Shown: positions 1 through 5,786 of the stretch, one piece after another
Numbering within the stretch: position 1 is the first letter of the stretch
Layout: each line of letters begins with the position of its first letter
Origin: Verrucomicrobiota bacterium
Lineage (GTDB): Bacteria > Verrucomicrobiota > Verrucomicrobiia > Opitutales > Opitutaceae
Direction of reading: 5' to 3'
NCBI GenBank assembly: GCA_030832235.1
Contig: JAURJO010000151.1
Span: 1 to 7,103, forward strand
DNA length: 7,103 nucleotides
Made by a program: the position numbers and the translations under genes
Notes under the pieces: generated by a model
Told to the model about the DNA's origin: nothing
Database searches by the model: none
What the model saw: the letters and a program-made list of their open reading frames with translations, nothing else

Positions 1-1098
1 CACCTCCTCGGTCCCGAAGTAGTCGGGGATATGCGAGATCTCGATCGCCTGCGCGAACACGAAGGGGAACTCCGTCGACCAAAGCAGGGGCTGGAAAAAG
101 TAGACTGACAGATTGTGCGGGAAGAAACGCGCGGCGAAGTGGACCAGCTTGCTCTCGTAGGCACCTGAGAGCTGGTAGTTCTGACCCCATTCGAGCGGAC
201 TATCAAAACGCGCGTGGTTGTGCGCCATGATCGCGAGACCGCAGAGCGCGAGCGGCACGCCCGCCGCCAGCGCCAGCCGCCACCCAGCGCGACCCGGGCG
301 CGCTTCAAGCCAAGCGCGCCAAACCGGGACCAGCAGCATTCCGCCGGCAAAGAGGCACGTCGGGCGCGAGCCCGCCGCGAGCCCGAGGCAAAGTCCCGCA
401 GCCGCCATCGAAAGAACCGGCCGTTCGCCGTGCACCGCGCGGAGGCAGGCGGCGGCCGCCAACAGCGTGAAGGCGATGCCAGCGGAGATCGGTAACTCCC
501 ACATCATCGGACGATGCGCGAGGGCGAGGAGGTGCGTGCCGAACGCGAGGCACAGGATGCCCGCCGGGGCGATAAGCGGATGGCTGTCCGGGAAATATCG
601 CCACCGCACCGCGAGCCAGAGCCACGAGGCCGTCAGCAACGCCACGAGGCAGAACACCAGCGTGGCTTGTCCCGTCACTAACTCACGCCCCGTGAGCACC
701 GCATAGGGCCACATCAGCGTCAGCGCCGGCGCGGCACCGAAGTAGGTGTAGTATTTGCCCTTGTAGAGCGAGATGTCGCCCAACTTGTAGGGCCCGTTTT
801 GCTCCGGGTCGTAGGGATCCTTGAGCGCCAGCAATTCCGGCGAGGGATCCTTGTCGATGTTCAGCTGGCCCTTCCGCCAGCCGCGCACGAGGAGCTTGTA
901 GTAATCGAGATCGCCCCAGTCCTCGAACCCGTTGTTCGCGCGGACCATGAACTGCAGAAACCAGCCGCTGAACAACAGCGCTGCCGCCACGCCGATGATC
1001 TCCCAAGCTCGCACCCGCCGGCGCGGCGAAAAACTCGCCACCGGTTGACGCACCTCCGCGACGGGAACTTCAGTCTCGGCTGGGGGAGAGAAGGGCAT
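1..1098 (-). CDS. Polytopic membrane protein, probable GT-C-fold glycosyltransferase-like (partial, 3' end outside window)
   Basis: The reading frame is open from the ATG at 1098 to the left edge: 366 residues with no stop, so the C-terminus is missing. Residues 1-30 are a polar, basic N-terminus (PRRRVR at 25-30). A first membrane helix lies at about 32-50. A long polar loop (about 51-121) follows, with acidic residues right after the helix (FEDWGDLDYY, 58-67) and a tyrosine-rich end (GDISLYKGKYYTYFG, 107-121). More hydrophobic helices lie at about 143-164, 175-193, 201-221, 228-262 and 273-292. The segment at 291-311 (HARFDSPLEWGQNYQLSG) resembles the 'N..RFGSP.E.G..YQL' signature of uncharacterised family-39-like membrane proteins. 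GT-C enzymes transfer sugars from polyprenyl-phosphate donors on the periplasmic side and often place catalytic acids in this first loop; that role here is inference. Upstream in-frame codons stay open and include a GTG, so the start is the best choice but not certain; no Shine-Dalgarno sequence is visible. Its promoter must lie in or near the divergent spacer. Confidence 0.7.
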   Translation of the reverse strand, partial: MPFSPPAETEVPVAEVRQPVASFSPRRRVRAWEIIGVAAALLFSGWFLQFMVRANNGFEDWGDLDYYKLLVRGWRKGQLNIDKDPSPELLALKDPYDPEQNGPYKLGDISLYKGKYYTYFGAAPALTLMWPYAVLTGRELVTGQATLVFCLVALLTASWLWLAVRWRYFPDSHPLIAPAGILCLAFGTHLLALAHRPMMWELPISAGIAFTLLAAAACLRAVHGERPVLSMAAAGLCLGLAAGSRPTCLFAGGMLLVPVWRAWLEARPGRAGWRLALAAGVPLALCGLAIMAHNHARFDSPLEWGQNYQLSGAYESKLVHFAARFFPHNLSVYFFQPLLWSTEFPFVFAQAIEISHIPDYFGTEEV

Positions 1099-1137
1099 GC
1101 GTGACGGCGCGGGGGCAGAATGGTGGAGCACCCCCCG

Positions 1138-1166
1138 TTGACGATGACATAGTGGTCAGGTTTGTT
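1138..1166 (+). promoter_or_regulatory. Weak candidate promoter for the TonB-dependent receptor
   Basis: TTGACG (1138-1143) matches 5 of 6 bases of the sigma-70 -35 consensus. It is followed after 17 bp by TTTGTT (1161-1166), which matches the -10 consensus at only 3 of 6 positions. The -35 match and the spacing support it and the poor -10 argues against it. A transcript from here would have a leader of about 50 nt containing the hairpin at 1178-1204. Confidence 0.2.
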
Positions 1167-1177
1167 TCCATGCGCCA

Positions 1178-1204
1178 CCGGTTGCCAACTCCGGCAATAC
1201 CCGG
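1178..1204 (+). promoter_or_regulatory. Imperfect inverted repeat upstream of the receptor start
   Basis: CCGG-TTGCC (1178-1186) pairs with GGCAA-tac-CCGG (1193-1204) around the 6-nt loop AACTCC, with a 3-nt bulge on the right arm. It ends 18 nt before the receptor ATG, so it could be an mRNA leader hairpin or an operator half-site pair. In GC-rich DNA a 5+4 bp match like this can arise by chance, so the functional claim is weak. Confidence 0.25.
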
Positions 1205-1222
1205 CCCCCTCTCGTCGTATCC

Positions 1223-4200
1223 ATGAAGACCCCAGCCCCGCTACTCACCTGTCTCCTCGCGATCACCGCGCCCGCCGCTCAAGCCCAGGTCGCACCCGCG
1301 GCGGCCACCCCGAATTCCCCGCGCGCGACCATCACGGCGCCTTCCGAGGAGGCCGTACGCCTCTCCCCTTTCGAGGTGAGCACGGACCGCGACACCGGAT
1401 TCGCCGCGGCGAGCTCGATGGCCGGCGGCCGCCTCGCGACTGACCTGCGCGACACGCCCGTGGCGTACTCGGTGGTAACCCGCGACTTCCTCGACGCGCT
1501 CAACCTCACCGACCTCCAGTCGGCCGCCGAGTGGACCACCTCGAGCACGGTGGCGGTGGACAACGGCCAGCAGAATTTCTTCTTCAACCCGATCCAGTAC
1601 ACCGTGCGCGGCGCGGGCGCCGGACGGCCGCAGCGGAACTTTTTCCCGCAGTTCAACAACGGCGATTCCTACAACCTGGAGCGGTACGATTTCGGCCGCG
1701 GCCCCAACGCCATCCTCTTCGGCAACGGCTCGCTCGGCGGCATCAGCTCGGCGACCACCAAGCGCGCGCAGACCGGGCGTCCGGTGCGGCAACTTCAGTT
1801 CGCCGCGGGCTCCTGGGAAAACTACCGCGGGACCTTCGACATTAACCAACCCCTCGGCGAACGCTTCGCGGTGCGGGCTGCCGGCATATGGGGCGATGCG
1901 GGCGGCTGGCGCCAGAAGGACTTCGACAAGCGCAAGGCGGTGTTCCTCACGACGACCTGGAAACCGTGGCGGGACGGTGAACTGCGCGTCGAGGGTGAGT
2001 ACGGGGAAAACTCGCGGCAGTCGGCCGTGACATTCCTCAACGACCGTTTCTCCGGCTGGAGCGGCACCACCTACGCCGCGCCGCGCGCCCTCGCCACCCT
2101 GCCCTCGAACGCCAACGCGATCGGAGTGAACCGCCGCGGAGCGAACTACTTCATCTATCAACCCTTCGCGGCTCCGGGAGTCGTCTTCAACTACCAGAAC
2201 GACCCGATCACCGTCGCGGGCGGCAACACCGCTACCACGCCCATCGCCGGCTACACCTACGGCAGCGCCACCTCGTTCAACACCGCCGGCGCCAACCTCC
2301 TTTACGAGATCAACGTCCCGCGGGACCGGTTCGCCAACGCGGAGCGTTTCTCGTTTTTCCGTACGCCGACCGAGGATTTCACGCTCTCGCCCGATCTCCC
2401 GATCCTCGCGCAGCGGTTCAAGGATCTGCAGCTCACCTACCACCACCGGCGCGGCAACCTGCACTTCGAGATCGCCGGCGATTTCAACCGCACCTCCGCG
2501 CTCACCAACGGCGAACCCAATCGCGACCTGCCCAACATCTACATCGACATCAACCGCGTGCTCCCGAACGGCCAGCCCAACGACAACTTTCTCCAAGCTT
2601 ACGGCGACGGCCAGTTCATGCGCGGATACCGCACCTTCACCGAGAACAACGGCCGCGCCGCCCTCGCCTATGTGCTCCCCACCCGCTTCGGGAATTTCAC
2701 GCTGAACTCACTCGGCGGCTCCAACAACAGCCAGAACACCAGCGATCATCGCTATCTCAGCGTCGCCCGCGGCACCGACCAGCGCCAATGGGCCTTCAGC
2801 AACCAGCGCATCCGCATCCGCCGTTACTGGAACACCACCAGCCGTCCGTCGCCCGACCTCGCCGGCCGCACGCTCAGTTACATCGATCCCAACACCAACC
2901 TCCCCGAAACCATCAGCCCCATCTGGGCCATCGAGGCCGACCGTCGCGATACCCAGAACATCACCACCAATCGCTTCAACTACGCCCTCGCCTCGCTCAA
3001 CGCGAAGTTCCTCCGCGGCCGCTGGGTCGTCCTCGGCGCCGTCCGTCGCGACTCCTATTTCTTCGAGAGCCGCCAGCAGATCCACCAGGGGGATTATCCC
3101 CTCAACTGGCCCGCCACCTACCGGATCCTCCGGCCTGGCGCCCCCGCCGACTACGCGAGCCTCACCTACACGCCGCGCGACGCCAACGGGGTCGCCGTCG
3201 GCCCGGTCCAGGAAGCCGCCATCCGGCCCCGAGACTCGATCGGCAATCCCCTGCCGCAGTACTCGGGCGTGCGCTTCAAGGACGACTACAACCCTCCGCC
3301 GGTCCAGGGCCGCCAGGTCACCCGCAGCGTCGGTTCGGTCTTCCACTTCGCCTCGTGGTTCAACCCAGCCATCAACTTCGCCGAGACGTTCAATCCGCCG
3401 GGCTCCATCGTGCGCATCGACGGCCGCTCCCTCGAGCCCACCGTAGCCACCGGCATCGATTACTCGGTGCGCATGGAGCTCTTCGACAACAAGCTGAACC
3501 TCAACTTCACCTATTACACCACCGAGGAGGTCAACAACACCATCCCGCAGGACGGCCCCGGATTCTTCAACACGCTCTACGACGCCAATGTCGTCGGCGA
3601 CACCAGCGCCACCGGACGCAACATCCGCGGCATGGGCCGTCTGCCCACGCAGTACCGCGACACCCGAACCCGCAGCGGCGAGGGCTATGAGATCGAGGTC
3701 ACCTTCAACCCCACGCGTGCCTTCCGGCTGACGGGAAACCTCGGCCTGCCCCGGCTCTACGAGGCCAACGCCTACCCCGACGTCCGCGATTACATCGACA
3801 AGAACGCGGCCATTTTCCGCCAGATCGCCAACGACGCCGGCGTGATCATCGGTTCTGACAACGTCGCGCGGGTCGACGATTCGATTCCGATCAACCAACG
3901 CTCGTCGGACGTGAACAACGCCGTCACCGCCTACAACAACATCTACTCGTTCCGGCGGAACATCGTCGACGGTAAGCGCCTCCAGCAGGACCAGCCGGTC
4001 GCGAATGTGTTCGCCGACTACACCTTCCAGACCGGCCGGCTGAAGGGCCTGCGCGTCGGCGCCGGCGCGCGCTACCGCGGCAAGCAGATCTTCTGGTCGA
4101 AGGTCGAGGATACCATTCCCGACCCCAAGAACCCGGCGGTGGCGATCGATGACCCGACGAAGGACGCCTACACGCCCGCCTACACCCCGGACGACTACAC

Positions 4201-4444
4201 GATCGTCACCGCCACCCTCGCCTACACCTGGCGGCTGAAGGACCGTCGCGAGGTGCAGGCCAATCTGGTCGTGAACAACCTGCTCAACGACCGCGGCCCG
4301 GCCTACTCTTCAACCGCCCAGAGCGCCCACGTGATGCGGCCGCTCAACAACGACTACACCTCGCCTGCGCGCGAGACGGTTCCGAGGTACTACGCGTTCA
4401 AGCAGCCGATCAGCTGGACGCTGACGCTGACCACGAAACTGTGA
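1223..4444 (+). CDS. TonB-dependent outer-membrane receptor, Opitutaceae-like
   Basis: A complete 1073-residue receptor for TonB/ExbBD-energised uptake of an unknown ligand. Residues 1-21 are a Sec signal peptide (hydrophobic core, then AQA before the likely cut). LSPFEVS at 47-53 lies where a TonB box is expected. The plug spans about 73-180: DTPVAYSVVT (77-86), YTVRG (126-130) and the conserved end NLERYDFGRGPNAILFG (151-167), then GG at 172-173. The rest is a 22-strand-type beta barrel with family-like segments GRWVVLGAVRRD (599-610), DYSVRMELFDNKLNLNF (746-762) and VNNLLNDR (1017-1024). There is no N-terminal STN signalling domain and no carboxypeptidase-like domain, which argues against a sigma-factor transducer or SusC. 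At 1073 residues it is longer than typical siderophore receptors (about 700-800) but not unusual for this lineage. The mature part has no cysteine. The last residue is Leu, not the usual aromatic. ATG 1223 is the first possible start after the in-frame TGA at 1145. Family is near certain; substrate is unknown. Confidence 0.96.
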   Translation: MKTPAPLLTCLLAITAPAAQAQVAPAAATPNSPRATITAPSEEAVRLSPFEVSTDRDTGFAAASSMAGGRLATDLRDTPVAYSVVTRDFLDALNLTDLQSAAEWTTSSTVAVDNGQQNFFFNPIQYTVRGAGAGRPQRNFFPQFNNGDSYNLERYDFGRGPNAILFGNGSLGGISSATTKRAQTGRPVRQLQFAAGSWENYRGTFDINQPLGERFAVRAAGIWGDAGGWRQKDFDKRKAVFLTTTWKPWRDGELRVEGEYGENSRQSAVTFLNDRFSGWSGTTYAAPRALATLPSNANAIGVNRRGANYFIYQPFAAPGVVFNYQNDPITVAGGNTATTPIAGYTYGSATSFNTAGANLLYEINVPRDRFANAERFSFFRTPTEDFTLSPDLPILAQRFKDLQLTYHHRRGNLHFEIAGDFNRTSALTNGEPNRDLPNIYIDINRVLPNGQPNDNFLQAYGDGQFMRGYRTFTENNGRAALAYVLPTRFGNFTLNSLGGSNNSQNTSDHRYLSVARGTDQRQWAFSNQRIRIRRYWNTTSRPSPDLAGRTLSYIDPNTNLPETISPIWAIEADRRDTQNITTNRFNYALASLNAKFLRGRWVVLGAVRRDSYFFESRQQIHQGDYPLNWPATYRILRPGAPADYASLTYTPRDANGVAVGPVQEAAIRPRDSIGNPLPQYSGVRFKDDYNPPPVQGRQVTRSVGSVFHFASWFNPAINFAETFNPPGSIVRIDGRSLEPTVATGIDYSVRMELFDNKLNLNFTYYTTEEVNNTIPQDGPGFFNTLYDANVVGDTSATGRNIRGMGRLPTQYRDTRTRSGEGYEIEVTFNPTRAFRLTGNLGLPRLYEANAYPDVRDYIDKNAAIFRQIANDAGVIIGSDNVARVDDSIPINQRSSDVNNAVTAYNNIYSFRRNIVDGKRLQQDQPVANVFADYTFQTGRLKGLRVGAGARYRGKQIFWSKVEDTIPDPKNPAVAIDDPTKDAYTPAYTPDDYTIVTATLAYTWRLKDRREVQANLVVNNLLNDRGPAYSSTAQSAHVMRPLNNDYTSPARETVPRYYAFKQPISWTLTLTTKL

Positions 4445-4450
4445 CAACTG

Positions 4451-4475
4451 GCGGCGCCGGACCTCACGGCGCCGC
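4451..4475. terminator. Hairpin between convergent genes, possible bidirectional terminator
   Basis: GCGGCGCCG (4451-4459) and CGGCGCCGC (4467-4475) form a perfect 9-bp all-G/C stem with a 7-nt loop. It begins 6 nt after the receptor stop codon. It also spans the stop codon of the opposing TolC-like gene, which sits at 4464-4466, mostly in the loop. The position fits a terminator serving both strands. No T-run follows on either side, so it is not a textbook intrinsic terminator; it may instead stall polymerase or protect the 3' ends of the mRNAs. Confidence 0.5.
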
Positions 4476-5783
4476 GAACTCGTCGGCCTGCCCCATCGCC
4501 TTCCGGAGCGCGGCCACGGCCACATTGTAGCCGTAGTACGCCTGGATCTGGTTGGTGCGGGCGGTCGTCAGATCGACCTGGGCGGAAAGGACGTCGAGCT
4601 GAGTGCCCGTGCCGGCGTTGTAGCGGGCGTTGGCGAGGCGGACGGCCTCGGTCGCCTGCTCGACCACGCGCGCGGAGGCCTCGGCCAACTCGCTGGCCTG
4701 CTGCCACTGGGAATGGGCACGCGTGACCTCGACCTCCACGGCGAGGCGCGCCTCGGCCAGCGCGAGCTGCGTCTGCGTGAGCACCGAGCGCGCCTGCGCG
4801 ACCCGACCCTGTGTCGCGCGCCCGTCGAAGATGGCCCAGTCGGACTGGAGCCCGAGCAGCCAGCCGTTGCTGGAATCGCCGAAACTGTTCGTGGGTCCCT
4901 TGCGCAGCGCCCAGCCGCCGTAGGCGGAGACCGTGGGCAACCCGCCGGATTTCGCCGAGGTGACGGCCTCCTCGCGTGAGTCGGCCAAACGGGCCAGGCG
5001 AACGAGGTCGGGCCGGTTGGCGCGCGCGGCGTCGAGCGCGGCGAGGCGGTCGAATTGCCGCGGTGTGAAATCAAGCGACCCGGCGAAGACCGGTTCATTG
5101 CGGCCGGTGGCGGAGGGCGGCGTGTTGAAACCGAGGGCGAGCCGCAGCGCCTCGATGGCGAGGCGGTAATTGTTGCGGGCGGTGATGAGAGGGACCTTGG
5201 CGTTGGCGACGGCCACCTCGGCGCGGAGCTTCTCGAAGCTGGAGACCGTGCCCGCCTCGAAACGATCGGTCGCGGTCTTCAACTGCTGCTGCAGGAGCTC
5301 GAGGTTGGATTCCTGCACCTTGATCTGCTCGCGGGCGAGCAGCACGGAATAGAAGGACGTGCGCACCTGGAGAAGCGCCTCGTTGATGACCGCCTGCAGG
5401 TCGAGCACCGCGGCCTCGCGGACGAGCTTGGAGCCCTTGACGGCGGATTGCACCCCGCCGCCGGAATAAAGCACCTGCGAGGCGGTGACGCTGATCTGCC
5501 ACGTGCGGTCCGACGCGGGAAACGCGTTGGCGATGTCGCGGTCGTTGCGCTGATAGACGGCGGAGGCGCCGACCCGCGGGATCTCGCGCGCCGAGACCTC
5601 GAGCATGACGCCGTCCTGCTGCCGGATGCGCTCGCGCGCCTGACGGATGGAGAAGTTGTTATCCACGGCGAACCGGATGGCCGTCGGGAGATCAAGGGTC
5701 TCAGGGACGGGAACCGGCTCGGCGGCGGGCAAGGCGGTGCCGAGCAGCAACGGGGCGAGGAACAGGCGGAACGACGGCTTCAT
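4464..5783 (-). CDS. TolC-like outer-membrane efflux protein (OEP family)
   Basis: A complete 439-residue protein that would form the trimeric outer-membrane and periplasmic channel for the RND pump encoded just upstream. Residues 1-21 are a Sec signal peptide (MKPSFRLFLAPLLLG, then ALPAAE). There is no lipobox cysteine, so it is TolC-like rather than an OprM/NodT-type lipoprotein. Two OEP repeats, about 28-218 and 240-432, are visible as an internal duplication. RFEAGTVSSFEKLRAEVAVA (174-193) matches RYNAGTGTQLDVLSAQVDLT (387-406), and LYSGGGVQSAV (105-115) matches IFDGRATQGRV (318-328). The long Ala/Gln/Glu/Leu-rich stretches around 124-216 and 330-415 fit the alpha-helical tunnel. The length is close to the usual 420-490. 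The gene starts 3 nt after the pump stop codon (TAA-ACC-ATG), with no clear Shine-Dalgarno sequence, which suggests translational coupling. Substrate cannot be told from sequence. Confidence 0.95.
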   Translation of the reverse strand: MKPSFRLFLAPLLLGTALPAAEPVPVPETLDLPTAIRFAVDNNFSIRQARERIRQQDGVMLEVSAREIPRVGASAVYQRNDRDIANAFPASDRTWQISVTASQVLYSGGGVQSAVKGSKLVREAAVLDLQAVINEALLQVRTSFYSVLLAREQIKVQESNLELLQQQLKTATDRFEAGTVSSFEKLRAEVAVANAKVPLITARNNYRLAIEALRLALGFNTPPSATGRNEPVFAGSLDFTPRQFDRLAALDAARANRPDLVRLARLADSREEAVTSAKSGGLPTVSAYGGWALRKGPTNSFGDSSNGWLLGLQSDWAIFDGRATQGRVAQARSVLTQTQLALAEARLAVEVEVTRAHSQWQQASELAEASARVVEQATEAVRLANARYNAGTGTQLDVLSAQVDLTTARTNQIQAYYGYNVAVAALRKAMGQADEFAAP

Positions 5784-5786
5784 GGT

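Larger units (their letters stand above)
1099..1222. promoter_or_regulatory. Divergent intergenic spacer between the membrane protein and receptor genes
   Basis: These 124 bp separate two divergently transcribed start codons and must carry or overlap promoters for both. No long ORF uses it: the receptor frame upstream of 1223 reaches a TGA at 1145 with no earlier ATG or GTG. The only structure I see is the hairpin at 1178-1204 and a weak sigma-70-like promoter candidate at 1138-1166, listed separately. No convincing Shine-Dalgarno sequence precedes either start codon. Confidence 0.6.

Noticed and set aside
218..706. Plus-strand frames of 93-162 codons near the left edge
   Set aside because: They lie opposite the membrane-protein gene, whose frame gives clear transmembrane helices and family-like motifs. 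The plus-strand products are Arg/Ala/Pro-rich without structure.
814..853. 10-bp direct repeat gggatccttg at 814-823 and 844-853
   Set aside because: It encodes the Lys-Asp-Pro pair twice within the same coding frame, 30 nt apart. Most likely chance or local protein repeat, not a regulatory or mobile element.
1241..1252. Possible lipoprotein signal (LLTC at residues 7-10 of the receptor)
   Set aside because: The residue before Cys is Thr rather than Gly, Ala or Ser, the Cys lies inside the hydrophobic core, and a better signal-peptidase I site follows at AQA.
1241..2596. Long antisense open frame (451 codons) opposite the receptor
   Set aside because: Its predicted product is a low-complexity Val/Gly/Arg/Glu-rich sequence with no domain. 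It lies wholly opposite a clear receptor gene and is what GC-rich codon bias produces on the complementary strand.
2788..3690. Plus-strand 300-codon frame overlapping the receptor
   Set aside because: Pro/His/Arg-rich product from reading the receptor gene out of frame; no domain and no independent start signal.
2708..3898. Second long antisense open frame (396 codons) opposite the receptor
   Set aside because: Same pattern: Val/Asp/Gly-rich repetitive composition with no recognisable motif, fully inside the receptor gene. A shadow frame.
1223..4444. SusC-type polysaccharide receptor
   Set aside because: There is no N-terminal carboxypeptidase-like domain and no SusD gene next to it.
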